Shown here: positions 1-9,900 of the stretch, piece by piece
How positions within the stretch are numbered: position 1 is the first letter of the stretch
Layout of the letters: each line of letters starts with the position of its first letter
Origin: Bacteroidota bacterium
GTDB lineage: Bacteria; Bacteroidota; Ignavibacteria; UBA10030; UBA8401
Length of the DNA stretch: 64,000 nucleotides
NCBI GenBank assembly: GCA_041658205.1
Contig: JBBAAO010000001.1
Location: forward strand, 2,790,001-2,854,000
Direction of reading: 5' to 3'
Program-made: the position numbers and the translations under genes
Notes under the pieces: generated by a model
What the model saw: the letters and a program-made list of their open reading frames with translations, nothing else
What the model was told of the DNA's origin: nothing
Databases searched by the model: none

Positions 1-85
1 GAAACGTTGATTGAATCGTTGCTGTTTGTGCTACGACGATGGAAGCACTGATGATGAATAACAAACCCTGGTAAACACATTTCAT
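1..85 (-). CDS. Exported protein, N-terminal fragment (runs off window)
   Basis: A minus-strand reading frame begins at 85 (an in-frame ATG also lies at 91) and runs off the left edge without a stop. The visible 28 residues start MKCVYQGLLFIISASIVVAQ: a basic start, a hydrophobic core and an A-Q cleavage site, i.e. a typical Sec signal peptide. An AAGGGAT motif lies at good distance upstream of ATG 85, so that start is preferred. It follows the PorV-like gene by 65 bp on the same strand and is probably the next gene of that operon. Nothing of the mature protein is visible, so no function is assigned. Confidence 0.55.
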   Translation of the reverse strand, partial: MKCVYQGLLFIISASIVVAQTATIQSTF

Positions 86-150
86 AAACATTATCCCTTG
101 TATTGGTGGTTCGCTCGAATTTACCACGATTGTGTACTTCCTACCATTTC

Positions 151-1191
151 TTAAAAAATAATTCCAACAGTAAATTTTTGTACGTTTTGCAGAATGCCGA
201 AATCTTGGTACCCATAATCAAATGCGATTTGTACACTGCCGACTAACGCCTGTTTAACGCCAAGTCCCAATGTCAACCCGGTCTCCGAATCAACAAGAAA
301 CATTGACTTGTAACCGCCGCGGAGAGAGAGAAAATCGTTAAAGACATATTCTCCGCCAAGGTCAATACTTTCATAATTGTCGTTCGGATGTGATGCATCG
401 GCTGCAAGCGTAAGTGAATTCATTTCATCAGCGAATACTTTGTATGCAATTCCTACTTTAAAATTCAACGGCAGCGCCCATTCTTCCGATGCAAGATTGG
501 CAGGAATTTTTCCATTATTACCCGTGGTTGTTTCGTCAATATCATGTGTTACGGAAGAGGATGTCCCTTCCATTTTCATTTTCGAGCCAAAATTGGAAAT
601 CGACATTCCCAATACGATTCCGTCAAATGGAGTAATATACTTCACACCGATATCGATCGCGATGGCACTTGCGCTCATTTTCCATATTTTTTGATAGACA
701 AACTTTGGATTAAATCCGATGGAAAATTTATCTGTCAGCTTAATGGCATATCCAACACTGAACGCGATATCAGAAACATAAAATGTTTCTCCGTTTCCTT
801 CCGGTTTATCGGTGGTTGTCACTCGCATCTCGTCAATATTCGAAGCGGTAAATGAAAGACCGACTGTTCCGACATCGCCAAGAGAGAATGTGGTTGCAAG
901 ATAATTGTACTGAATGTCCGCAAACCATTGTGTATGATCGGCAAACACCGATCCACCTTGGATATCGGCAATCCCTGCCGGATTCCAATAGAGCGAGCTC
1001 GGATCGTCGGCCATCGCCACAAATGCACCTCCCATGGAAAGAGCTCGCGCTCCTTGCCCGATGGAAAGAAACGGCGCAGCGGTCGTTCCTTTTTTCGATA
1101 CATTCGATTTAAAAGTTTGAGCAACTGAGAGTGATGCACACAACATCACCACGAGAACGATGGAGAGAAATTTTTCAGTTTTCATAATCAT
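151..1191 (-). CDS. PorV/PorQ-family outer-membrane beta-barrel protein
   Basis: 346 residues. A signal peptide (about 1-25, ending SVAQ) is followed by the family's N-terminal block with the motifs GQGARALSMGGAFVA and SSLYWNPAG, then alternating amphipathic strands ending in a terminal aromatic residue (GIIF), as expected for a barrel. PorV is an outer-membrane accessory of the type IX secretion system that carries cargo with C-terminal sorting domains; PorQ-like paralogs are widespread and not all are secretion components. It lies 15 bp after a large secreted protein with a sorting-like C-terminus, and that gene follows a TonB receptor. An operon-specific partner for the secreted protein is therefore likely (inference). 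Start at codon 1 or 3 (MIMKTEK) cannot be decided. Confidence 0.85.
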   Translation of the reverse strand: MIMKTEKFLSIVLVVMLCASLSVAQTFKSNVSKKGTTAAPFLSIGQGARALSMGGAFVAMADDPSSLYWNPAGIADIQGGSVFADHTQWFADIQYNYLATTFSLGDVGTVGLSFTASNIDEMRVTTTDKPEGNGETFYVSDIAFSVGYAIKLTDKFSIGFNPKFVYQKIWKMSASAIAIDIGVKYITPFDGIVLGMSISNFGSKMKMEGTSSSVTHDIDETTTGNNGKIPANLASEEWALPLNFKVGIAYKVFADEMNSLTLAADASHPNDNYESIDLGGEYVFNDFLSLRGGYKSMFLVDSETGLTLGLGVKQALVGSVQIAFDYGYQDFGILQNVQKFTVGIIF

Positions 1192-1205
1192 TGATGGTTA
1201 CTTTC

Positions 1206-4200
1206 TTATTTGATCACAGCAAATTTGCCGATATGTTCGCCAACATTAGGAGCCTTTACGTGATAGATGTACAGACCATATGCCACTTCCATTCCATCAT
1301 CAGAGATAAGATCCCACGATACGGATCCGTTGGTTCCAGAAGCTTGTTTTTCAAGTGTCTTCACCAGAGCTCCGGCAACAGTAAAGATCTTAATTGTACA
1401 TTCCGACGGTAGATTGATAAAATCTATCTTTCTGTCACCGCGTCCGCTTTGATATAATGTACGACGCTCCCATTTTGCCGCAACGACATATGGATTAGGA
1501 ACGACAGAAATTTTATTCAACTGATTTTTTGCGGAAGCGTTATCCAATCGAGAAGCGTGGGAGGTAAATTCGAAATAATCTCCGCCGACAAATGGTCTTG
1601 TTGTTTTCAGAACAAACTTATCCCCTTCTGCAGGAGCGACCGGTGGATTCCACCATTGAACAAATTTGTACGAGAACGTATAGCAAATCTTAAAGTCGGT
1701 ATCGCTTTTATAACCATCGATAATTCGTATGGAATCGCCGGTGCTGAATTTTGCGTTCGCGTCCATATCTTGAATCATAAATTTACATCTGTATCCAAAC
1801 GTTGTATTGGTTATCGTAAAGTTTACCGAATCCTTAATAAATGGACCAGATGGATCATCGAATGCACCCGCATCTTGCTTCGAACCGACGGGGTAGAATC
1901 GAACTTCATAATCGGACGGCCATGCAAAATTGACGGCAGAGAATGATCGATCGAGATGCGCTTCCAAGGTTGCATTAGTCTTAAAGCCAGGCTGTAATCC
2001 TGTTGCCGTATCATTGATGACGACAGTAGCATCATTTTTAATGCTGATAGTAAATCCGTCAACTGGGGCGGAAGTACTGTTTATAGAAAGATTTTTTACC
2101 AGTGTATCAAATGTTGACGCCGATTGAGCTTTGCGTAACACTTTAAATGATTTCGTCGTGTAATTTGGGAATGAGCCGGTGGAATCAAATTGAACTCGAT
2201 AGGTATTTCCTTCTTTCACAGAACCAGGATTCACAATACCGGTTGACAACGATCCGGTTCCAATACCGCCATGTTGCTGCGGTGTCGTAATTCCATTGAG
2301 TAAAGCCGGTATATATCCTGCGGCATTTGCGTTGGGAATGATCACAGCGCAATTTTGATCCACAAATTTTAGTGTGCCGTTAAAATCTTCTGAAACAATT
2401 TTGGTACATTCTGATGGCGTTAATCCGCCGGATGGTCCATTGAATGGATCTAATTTTACCGGAACTAAGCCCTGATCGTAGGATACCAGAGCATAATAGT
2501 ATTTGGTTCCGTTCACTACCGTGGTATCGATATATGAATTGACAATACCGGTTTCATCTCCACGCCAGAAATGCGCACCATTAATTCCAACCGGATCTGG
2601 TCCTTTAATGGAGTCTATAATATCCCACTGCATAATCGGTTTCCAGAATTTTCCCTGTCCTTTGGAATCTGTTACCACTTTCAGATCCTGGAATTCCGGT
2701 TCCGAACTGCGGTATAATAGATAACCTTCAAAATCGAATTTTTTTAAGAATCGATCATACGATTTTTCAGCAGAGGCATCCCAATAGAGATAGACCTTTT
2801 TATTACCGGGAATGGCAGTCAATTCCGGTGTCAGCGGAGGTTGTGCAAAATTATAATTCGCATTATAGATTGCCTGCACTGTCACTTTATTAAAGATAAG
2901 ATCTGGCAGATCATCACCGAACAGAATACCCACAGAAAAACGTTCGCGTTGTCCCTTTTTTAATGGAAATATTCCAGAGGAAAATACCATCGAAATATTA
3001 GAATTGGTAACGGCGGTATCAACAAATCCTCCGGTCATTACACCGTACATTATATTATCATTCTTCGGCCACACGCTTGTTGGACCTTTGTCCCCAAGAA
3101 TATTGATGTATGCTGATTGAAGTCCAATCTGGTCAGATTCATCTTTATCGGTTCTATCAAAAGCAGGTTCACCGATCGTTGGTTTTCCATCTCCTTCCCC
3201 TTCATCGGGTCCGTTATATTGTTTATCATAAGGTCCCACACCATCTTTACCGAGATCATCATTTAACGGCTCGTCTATTTCCCATTTTCCATTTTTGTTA
3301 GCATCGGTAAAGCCAACCCAATCTTCGTCATTATCTATTCCATCATCACGGCGTTCATCCACTAAAGCAGGATTAAACGTTCCGCCGCTTTTCCATGTTG
3401 TTCCATCTGTTTTAATTGCATCAGCATCGTCGTCGACACTATTCGTTGCGTTACCCGGACTTTCTAAAAATGCCTGCCCGTAATATCCCGTTTTATAAAT
3501 ACCATCCCATCCTTTGCCCGATGGAGCCCATGCATAAGCAAGATCTAATTTGCGGTCAAACTTTGCGTCATTATTCACTGAACCGACACTCGGGTCAGTA
3601 TAGAATCCAAAGACAGTAGAATCGTAGTCAAAGTCAGAAATATTCACAATATCATAGTGCCAGAAAATAATATCTTCCGCTAAAACGTGAGTCCATTGAA
3701 ATCCACGAATTTCTGTGCGAAGACCTAATCCGCCTCGCGCAGAATCTGATTTGATGGGAAAAAACCCATTAACGATATCGTTAAACTCTTTATCCGGTGA
3801 GTCATCAATAACAAAATACGTTTCAAGCTGTGCGTTGCTGATTCCGCGTCCGAAATATCCGTACCAAAAACCATCCCATTTTCTAATGGAATCTTCCTGC
3901 GTTCCATAGACATCGTAAAAAATAGAGCGTGGCCATTGCGGAGGGAACGTCGATTTGTCAATATTGATTCCGGGTCTCGTGGCAGAAGGATTTACATAAC
4001 CGGGAACCGGCTCCATTCCCCAAATATCTCCCGTCACCGGATCTTTGTCCATTTCTTCGCGGTAAGAAGATTCAATCGGAGTAATGGTTTTCGGTTTTCC
4101 AAACACATCAGTAATTTTCACTTTGCTTCCGATTAACAAACCAAGCCCGTCCAAACTTCTATGCCCTGAACCTTTTGGCCATTCTCCATGAGGAGCGGAA

Positions 4201-4424
4201 ACCGCACCGTTGAACCAGTCAGAGACTTCACCGGAATTTTGATAAATCGTACGAACCAAATTTCCGTCTAAAATTCCTTTTTTGCGGTATTGAATATTCC
4301 CTTTGGGTTCATTACGGAACATTTGAACTTGCGGAGTTATTTGTGCCGCGGCAGTTACGACCACGAGCAGCGAGATGATTCCGATCTGAATTGATAACGA
4401 TGTTTTTTTCATAGATGCATTCAT
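1206..4424 (-). CDS. Large secreted protein with T9SS/FlgD-like C-terminal domain
   Basis: 1072 residues with an N-terminal signal peptide (hydrophobic stretch to about residue 28, ending AAAQ). The body contains Asp/Asn/Gly-rich segments such as DDGIDNDEDW and DANKNGKWEIDEP at about 360-430, which resemble Ca-binding or dockerin-like loops. A fibronectin-III-like section around 540-680 follows (TPELTAIPGNKKVYLYWDAS ... YYYALVSYD). The C-terminus carries VVPNPYV, then a beta-rich domain ending HIGKFAVIK, the pattern of FlgD-like/T9SS sorting domains. It sits 26 bp after the TonB receptor gene and 15 bp before the PorV-like gene. Role inferred: surface-exposed partner of the receptor. No catalytic motif was recognised. 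No clear Shine-Dalgarno precedes the start; codon 5 is an alternative. Confidence 0.75.
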   Translation of the reverse strand: MNASMKKTSLSIQIGIISLLVVVTAAAQITPQVQMFRNEPKGNIQYRKKGILDGNLVRTIYQNSGEVSDWFNGAVSAPHGEWPKGSGHRSLDGLGLLIGSKVKITDVFGKPKTITPIESSYREEMDKDPVTGDIWGMEPVPGYVNPSATRPGINIDKSTFPPQWPRSIFYDVYGTQEDSIRKWDGFWYGYFGRGISNAQLETYFVIDDSPDKEFNDIVNGFFPIKSDSARGGLGLRTEIRGFQWTHVLAEDIIFWHYDIVNISDFDYDSTVFGFYTDPSVGSVNNDAKFDRKLDLAYAWAPSGKGWDGIYKTGYYGQAFLESPGNATNSVDDDADAIKTDGTTWKSGGTFNPALVDERRDDGIDNDEDWVGFTDANKNGKWEIDEPLNDDLGKDGVGPYDKQYNGPDEGEGDGKPTIGEPAFDRTDKDESDQIGLQSAYINILGDKGPTSVWPKNDNIMYGVMTGGFVDTAVTNSNISMVFSSGIFPLKKGQRERFSVGILFGDDLPDLIFNKVTVQAIYNANYNFAQPPLTPELTAIPGNKKVYLYWDASAEKSYDRFLKKFDFEGYLLYRSSEPEFQDLKVVTDSKGQGKFWKPIMQWDIIDSIKGPDPVGINGAHFWRGDETGIVNSYIDTTVVNGTKYYYALVSYDQGLVPVKLDPFNGPSGGLTPSECTKIVSEDFNGTLKFVDQNCAVIIPNANAAGYIPALLNGITTPQQHGGIGTGSLSTGIVNPGSVKEGNTYRVQFDSTGSFPNYTTKSFKVLRKAQSASTFDTLVKNLSINSTSAPVDGFTISIKNDATVVINDTATGLQPGFKTNATLEAHLDRSFSAVNFAWPSDYEVRFYPVGSKQDAGAFDDPSGPFIKDSVNFTITNTTFGYRCKFMIQDMDANAKFSTGDSIRIIDGYKSDTDFKICYTFSYKFVQWWNPPVAPAEGDKFVLKTTRPFVGGDYFEFTSHASRLDNASAKNQLNKISVVPNPYVVAAKWERRTLYQSGRGDRKIDFINLPSECTIKIFTVAGALVKTLEKQASGTNGSVSWDLISDDGMEVAYGLYIYHVKAPNVGEHIGKFAVIK

Positions 4425-4450
4425 GCGATAATCGTCGCGTATTAAGTGAA

Positions 4451-7147
4451 TTAAAAGTCTAAGTTAACACCGACTCGAACATTGCGAGGCGTTGAGAACG
4501 ATGTCGGATTATTCAGCCATTGTTGCATGGTATTTAATCCAATAATTGGTCCTGCTTCTTCAAGAAAAATGTTTCTATTCGCACGTCCGCTGGCAGCATC
4601 AACATTATATTCGTTTTTGATATCGAGAAGATTATAGACAAGCACGAAAATGTTCCCTCGAATATCAAAGAATGAGAATGATTTTTCAGCACGGAAATCC
4701 AATGAGTACGTTGATGGTTTGATACCCCCGTTTTCAAAACGAAGTCCGCCGCTCACGCGAATATTTTCCGTATAGGGAAAGCCGACACCGTAGCCAAAAA
4801 TTAATCCTGTCATCCAGTCACCCTGATCGCCGACATTCAACGAAATATTCAACGTTGAACGCTGATCCCAATCCAACGGCACTACTTTCTTATTCGTCGC
4901 CAGCGGAGGATCGGATTGATTGTTGAAAAATACCGTTAACGGATCAGAAGCATTTCCTTCAGCAATCTGATAAGTATAATCCGCACGCAAGCTATAGAAA
5001 TCGGCGTATCGTTTTTCCATGGAGAAAATAAATCCACGAACATTGCCATAGTCGCGGTTCACATATCGTGCGTACTTAAATCCTTCATGAGTCTGAACAA
5101 TTTCTGTTCCGAGTAAATTTCGGATGTCGCGGTAATAGACTGTAAAATCAATACCAATATTTGTAAATAATTCCTGTTGTAAACCGAGTTCATACATTAC
5201 TGTTCTCTGCGCATCGATATCCGGGTTACCAGTGATACTCTGCAATTGCGCCGTCGGTGCTATGATATAGTCAGAGTTTGAATAAAGATTGCCAAAGGAA
5301 GGAATCTGGAAAAAATGCCCGTACGAAAAGTGGATGATACCCTGATCGGTAATCGGGAAGGAAACACCAAGACGAGGACTAACTTGAATTTTTTCTTTGG
5401 CTGGCGTCATGGTACCGGCTACACCGTACACTGAGTCAAAAAGATGATTTCGCATCGGATTTTTAAGGTCAGCAAGGATGCTTGCATTTGGATCAAAATA
5501 GTCGAATCGAAGACCGGCATTGATAATCATGATTCCATATTCCATCTTATCTTGTATATACCCTGAAAATTCAATCGGTTGTTTACTGTAACTTTGATTT
5601 CCAATGGAACCAAGCTGTGCATATTTTGGCTTATAGATTGTATCCGTTGTGGTAGATTCATACACCAAGCTAGAACTGTGGTTATACAAATCGTGCAGCC
5701 GCGCTTCAACACCAATACCAACTTTATGTTCTTTCGTCAACTGTGATGCTATCGTCCATTGACCGATGATAGATTGACTTTTATTTTCATACCGTCCCCC
5801 CTGGTTCCCGCCGGAACGGAATGTATTGTCAGAAATTGCGGCACCTTGATACGGATTAACATATCGCGGGTCATAAGGATTTTCATAAAGATATCCTTTT
5901 CCAGTAAATTTATTTAATGAAAATTTTAGCGCTTGAAAAGTGCTGTTACTGACGACATGATTAATTTGAAAATTTTGCATCATGTTTTCGCTGAAATGAT
6001 TCTGAAGCCCATCCGGAGCCCATTTGTAATTGTGGTCGTACCCTTTCCATTTAGCTGTTTCATAAAATCCGCTGTAACTTAATTTGATGGATTCAAATGA
6101 GTACGAAAATTTTCCGTTGAAGGAATATTTTTTATATGGATTCATCGATACATAAGCGCCGTCTCCTGTATTGTGATGGACATACGCTGTGACACGATTA
6201 ATTGGATCGATAAGAACAGGTGTTGGGGAGGTGTCTGTAATTTTATATACTCTTTTGCCGTACAGATATCCTTCTTCATCCTGAAGTCGTCCCGTCATAA
6301 AAAAAGAAAGATTGTCCAACAAATAGGTTGGTCCGCTTAAACTGAATTGATAATTTTTTGTCCGCAATAAATTCAACTTATCAAGATTTTCAAATACATC
6401 CGCGTGGTTGGTCAAATAATCACCGAGATATGCTCCCAGCGAACCATGAACATCTGATGAACCATCCTGTGTCACAATATTCACAACACCGGACATCGCC
6501 TGACCATATTCTGCATTAAATGTTCCGCTGATCACTTCCATTTCACGGACAGAAGCATTTTCCGGAACAAATCCTGCATTACCACTCATCGGATTATTGA
6601 CAGAAATACCGTCCACAAGGTAAGCAACCTCGCCTGTTCGACCGCCGCGAAAGTGTCCGCCAACCACACCGGCTTGCAGATTGATCACCTGGGAAAGATT
6701 TTCCACCGGCATCAACTTCATCTCATCCGCCGACACCGTTACCGATGTTGAAGTAAGATCTTTTTGTACCAGCTGACGTTCAGCAACAACTACAACCTCT
6801 TCCCCGACAATAACAGATTCTTCCAACGTGATATCGATGGTTGTGGTCAAATCAATCTTCACCACAACATTTTTAATGGTGGCGGTCTTATAACCGAGAC
6901 TGGATACCGTTAAGGAATATGTTCCGGGAAGAACGTTACCGATAATATAATCTCCTTCGGGATCAGACGATGCACCCGACCTTGTTCCTTGAACGAGGAC
7001 AGAAACACCGATCATCGGTTCCTTTGTTTTTTTATCGATGATTTTCCCAACGATCTTTCCGGTCTGTCCTGAAAACAGAACCATCGGAAGGAATGAAAGA
7101 AAAAGTATTCCCGTGAACAGAATTTTGGTTTTCTGAAAAATTTTCAT
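4451..7147 (-). CDS. TonB-dependent outer-membrane receptor with carboxypeptidase-regulatory-like N-domain
   Basis: 898 residues from the ATG at 7147, chosen because MKIFQKTK begins a clean signal peptide; an upstream extension to 7198 would put 17 charged residues in front. Order: signal peptide (to about 27), a CarboxypepD_reg-like beta-sandwich (about 30-110, KIVGKIIDKKTKEPMIGVSV), a plug domain (about 120-235, with YLVDGISVNNP and GVVNIVTQDG) and a TonB-dependent barrel ending in VGVNLDF with the terminal Phe used for outer-membrane insertion. The family imports bulky substrates such as glycans or siderophores using TonB energy. No SusD-type lipoprotein is adjacent, unlike a classical Bacteroidota PUL. 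The two downstream genes are a secreted protein and a PorV-like barrel. Substrate unknown. Confidence 0.92.
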   Translation of the reverse strand: MKIFQKTKILFTGILFLSFLPMVLFSGQTGKIVGKIIDKKTKEPMIGVSVLVQGTRSGASSDPEGDYIIGNVLPGTYSLTVSSLGYKTATIKNVVVKIDLTTTIDITLEESVIVGEEVVVVAERQLVQKDLTSTSVTVSADEMKLMPVENLSQVINLQAGVVGGHFRGGRTGEVAYLVDGISVNNPMSGNAGFVPENASVREMEVISGTFNAEYGQAMSGVVNIVTQDGSSDVHGSLGAYLGDYLTNHADVFENLDKLNLLRTKNYQFSLSGPTYLLDNLSFFMTGRLQDEEGYLYGKRVYKITDTSPTPVLIDPINRVTAYVHHNTGDGAYVSMNPYKKYSFNGKFSYSFESIKLSYSGFYETAKWKGYDHNYKWAPDGLQNHFSENMMQNFQINHVVSNSTFQALKFSLNKFTGKGYLYENPYDPRYVNPYQGAAISDNTFRSGGNQGGRYENKSQSIIGQWTIASQLTKEHKVGIGVEARLHDLYNHSSSLVYESTTTDTIYKPKYAQLGSIGNQSYSKQPIEFSGYIQDKMEYGIMIINAGLRFDYFDPNASILADLKNPMRNHLFDSVYGVAGTMTPAKEKIQVSPRLGVSFPITDQGIIHFSYGHFFQIPSFGNLYSNSDYIIAPTAQLQSITGNPDIDAQRTVMYELGLQQELFTNIGIDFTVYYRDIRNLLGTEIVQTHEGFKYARYVNRDYGNVRGFIFSMEKRYADFYSLRADYTYQIAEGNASDPLTVFFNNQSDPPLATNKKVVPLDWDQRSTLNISLNVGDQGDWMTGLIFGYGVGFPYTENIRVSGGLRFENGGIKPSTYSLDFRAEKSFSFFDIRGNIFVLVYNLLDIKNEYNVDAASGRANRNIFLEEAGPIIGLNTMQQWLNNPTSFSTPRNVRVGVNLDF

Positions 7148-7163
7148 AATAATTTCTTTTATG

Positions 7164-7177
7164 TTGGTGAACACCAA
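7164..7177. promoter_or_regulatory. Palindrome upstream of the TonB receptor start
   Basis: TTGGTG-AA-CACCAA, a perfect 6-bp-arm palindrome, lies 17 bp upstream of the receptor start codon at 7147. It could be an operator or a small mRNA hairpin next to the ribosome site; the sequence cannot tell which. Confidence 0.35.
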
Positions 7178-7203
7178 TGTATTCTTATAGACTGACATGC
7201 GAT

Positions 7204-7225
7204 AAAAACAGCATTAATGATGCTG
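7204..7225 (-). terminator. Hairpin with T-tract, second terminator or leader attenuator
   Basis: Read on the minus strand: stem CAGCAT / ATGCTG with a 5-nt loop, followed directly by TTTTT. It lies about 55 bp before the TonB receptor start and 55 bp after the stronger terminator at 7275-7309. It may be a back-up terminator of the upstream gene or part of the receptor's leader. Confidence 0.5.
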
Positions 7226-7274
7226 CTTTTATTATATGATAAGTATCTTCCGAATGTATTGTCGTTCAGCAGAA

Positions 7275-7309
7275 AAACCGCGGTCACCGTTTTTTTAACC
7301 GGTGACCGC
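7275..7309 (-). terminator. Rho-independent terminator of the CBM9-like secreted protein gene
   Basis: On the minus strand a perfect 10-bp stem (GCGGTCACCG / CGGTGACCGC) with a 10-nt loop is followed by GGTTTTT, 27 bp after the stop of the gene ending at 7336. Confidence 0.85.
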
Positions 7310-7335
7310 AGTAGTGTCAATTATACAGCAGTTTC

Positions 7336-9816
7336 TTATTTCAACAACAACATTTTCTTCACCGATGTGAAGGAACCTGATTCAAGTTTATACACATACA
7401 TACCTGTTGCCAGTTTCGATGCATCGAGGTTGACGGTGTACGAACCTTCGTTTTGTTGTTCGTTGACAACATTCATCACTTCACGTCCAAGAACATCGTA
7501 CACTTTCAACGTAACAAAACCGGCTTGCGGCAGACTGTAACGAATACTCGTTGTCGGGTTGAAAGGATTCGGGAAGTTCTGTGATAATTCATACGATTTT
7601 GCAAAAGCAGCATCCTGTCGAACACCCAATGACACATTACCTATCCATGTATATGTCCAGTTGGACATATTTTGCCACGAATTGTCATTGTTGTTAGCGG
7701 AGTATGCCAGAATACCATCGCGGCCTGTGCCACCGTCGCGATCATTAATAGAGAAGTCGAGCGCGATACGCATTCCTTTTTTCGGTACAAATACTACGTC
7801 TCCGGTAGAAATACTGGCGAATGTTGTAAAAGGAATTTTTGCTTCAACAATATAACCGGGAGTAAAGGTTTTTTTCTTCCACACATAGTTTGCACCCGGA
7901 TACATGAGAATTTTTCCGGAATGATCGTCGTTCAAACGATTCTGTGAAAAACGCAGCATATAGTCAGGCGTTGCTCCACGTGAATATCCAGAATGGAATT
8001 GACCAATCCAGTCATATAATCCAATATTTAAATCCGGAGCATCCTGTTGATAGGTTGTACCAGCAGTGTCAACGGAAACAGTATCATCGATAACATCATA
8101 TGCGATGTACAGATTATTCGCATCAACAGCCATATACACTTTTACATTAAGATCAAGACTATCCTTAATGTTTGTATTCGTCACAACGTGTGCCGCTGCA
8201 TTTTTACCAAATGCATTCAAACGGATTGGTGCAATGGATGCCCATTCGCTGACCGATCCATCGGCAACAAAATTTGCAGGTGGCACATCGGAAATAACGG
8301 GAACACCTTGAGCTTTATTCGTTACAGCTGTCGCCGTAACTGCAACCGGTCCAAGATTTCCTGCTGCATCTTTTGCCCTGACGCCATAGTAATACGAAAC
8401 AGTCTGGTCGGTTACCGGTGAACGCATTACGTGTGTAGCAGACTTATCACCATTAATATATATTTTCGGTATATCATTGATGGTAGAATCTACTTTTGTA
8501 AATTTCTTATCGCTGTAATACACATAATATTTTGCGTTTGGTTCATTCGGCACGTCTTCCCACAAAACAAGATTGCTAAATGTTCCGGGTAACGTCGATA
8601 TCGATGTTGGCGCTGCAGGAGGAATAACATCAAATACGGGATTCCCCGTCCAGACGTCGGTGATATAGATAATCTTTCCAACTTTTCCGGAAGCTTCAGC
8701 CATAATACCAAACACTGTTACTTTGGAAGAATCAAATTTGCCTTTTTTTGTAGAATCTTCGCCGGGAGGATAAATGAAATCTTTTAAAGCAAATTTATAA
8801 GTGTGCCATGCGTTGTCGTTCGTCAGATTGACATTCACTCCGCGTTTGCCGCCAGTAGTACCATCTTCAAATTGAATGCGGATTTTTCCGGTACCGGTAT
8901 CGGATTTCATTTTTAATTGCAGTGTATCAATTGCCCATGCACCAGCCATATTTGTTGGAGTAAGATTAACACCCCATCCAGTCCATCCGCCGCCCCATTC
9001 ATCACCTTGTGTCCATTTTACTGCGTTGGTCTGTGCAGTGCCTGCGCCGGGACCGCCGCCGATTGCAATAGTTGCGGTAGATTGGCCCCATGCCCATGGG
9101 TCACCACTAACAACAGCATCGAACGCCATGCCATTAAATATTGTTACCGGTAATGCCTTGGAACCGAATTGTTCGAATTTGTCAAACTTAACTTCGATGG
9201 AATCATCTGCTTGCGATGTCGGTAGCAGTGTGAAATACCATGATCCGATTTTATCGGTATTAAATTTTTTGTCGTTTGTTGGAAAACCCCAGTTGCTCGG
9301 TGAAATAACAAAACCGGTGCTATCAGGCGCTGTTGATCCGTCTGAAATTCTTTCTTTCAACGGAATGCGGAGATTAACCCAGTCGTGCTTTGCATCGAGA
9401 ATAGTATTGTGTTGATAAATCCATGTTTCTTTCACTCCACCCACATTATCAGTTACCTGAAGTCTGAATGAAAAAAACTCCGGAATTGTTGGAGCTTTTG
9501 TCACTTTAATCCAAACGCTCAGTGAATCAGAAGTTCCCCAATTAATGGTGTTTGTAGCATGTGACCAACCAACTTGTGAATACGTTCCATACGAATGGAT
9601 ATGTCCTGCCAGAATGCTTACCACCGCTAATGAGCTTTTCCCTTCAAATTTATCAACCGTATCAGCGATAAACGTAATAGTTGAAGGAGCTTCCAACGAT
9701 GTCTGATATAACGTATCTGGTCGTGGTCTTTCAAAATTATCGATAGTTGTTATTTGACTGAAAGCAACAACGACCGAGCAAACTATGCCGAATAGTAGAA
9801 ATTGTACCCTTCGCAT
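7336..9816 (-). CDS. T9SS-secreted multidomain carbohydrate-binding protein (CBM9-like)
   Basis: 826 residues with a perfect AGGAGG ribosome site 7 nt before the ATG. A signal peptide (to about 20, ending AFSQ) is followed by two galactose-binding-like beta-sandwich segments (about 22-205 and 215-390, with IDNFERP and WAWGQST/WGGGWTGWG). Next come a fibronectin-III domain (about 395-495) and a CBM9-like domain (about 505-720; VADGSVSEWASI and VDANNLYIAYDV are its hallmarks). The end is a T9SS type A sorting domain (NFPNPFNPTTSIRYSLP ... KKMLLLK). No glycosidase catalytic motif was seen, so it is read as a surface glycan-binding protein. It follows the SSS transporter gene by 84 bp with no terminator between them, so it may be co-transcribed from the sigma54-like promoter there. 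Confidence 0.8.
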   Translation of the reverse strand: MRRVQFLLFGIVCSVVVAFSQITTIDNFERPRPDTLYQTSLEAPSTITFIADTVDKFEGKSSLAVVSILAGHIHSYGTYSQVGWSHATNTINWGTSDSLSVWIKVTKAPTIPEFFSFRLQVTDNVGGVKETWIYQHNTILDAKHDWVNLRIPLKERISDGSTAPDSTGFVISPSNWGFPTNDKKFNTDKIGSWYFTLLPTSQADDSIEVKFDKFEQFGSKALPVTIFNGMAFDAVVSGDPWAWGQSTATIAIGGGPGAGTAQTNAVKWTQGDEWGGGWTGWGVNLTPTNMAGAWAIDTLQLKMKSDTGTGKIRIQFEDGTTGGKRGVNVNLTNDNAWHTYKFALKDFIYPPGEDSTKKGKFDSSKVTVFGIMAEASGKVGKIIYITDVWTGNPVFDVIPPAAPTSISTLPGTFSNLVLWEDVPNEPNAKYYVYYSDKKFTKVDSTINDIPKIYINGDKSATHVMRSPVTDQTVSYYYGVRAKDAAGNLGPVAVTATAVTNKAQGVPVISDVPPANFVADGSVSEWASIAPIRLNAFGKNAAAHVVTNTNIKDSLDLNVKVYMAVDANNLYIAYDVIDDTVSVDTAGTTYQQDAPDLNIGLYDWIGQFHSGYSRGATPDYMLRFSQNRLNDDHSGKILMYPGANYVWKKKTFTPGYIVEAKIPFTTFASISTGDVVFVPKKGMRIALDFSINDRDGGTGRDGILAYSANNNDNSWQNMSNWTYTWIGNVSLGVRQDAAFAKSYELSQNFPNPFNPTTSIRYSLPQAGFVTLKVYDVLGREVMNVVNEQQNEGSYTVNLDASKLATGMYVYKLESGSFTSVKKMLLLK

Positions 9817-9900
9817 AATATTTCCTCCTGTGAATTGATATTGAGATTGTGTGGATTGTGTGAATTACGATTGCATACTGTAAACTAATGTATTAAACCA

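Noticed and set aside
377..855. Plus-strand open frames over the PorV-like gene
   Set aside because: Antisense shadows of a clearly coding minus-strand gene; no ribosome site, odd composition.
7164..7177. TTGGTG palindrome as a sigma54 promoter
   Set aside because: Lacks the TGGCA core and a -12 GC at the right spacing; kept only as a palindrome.
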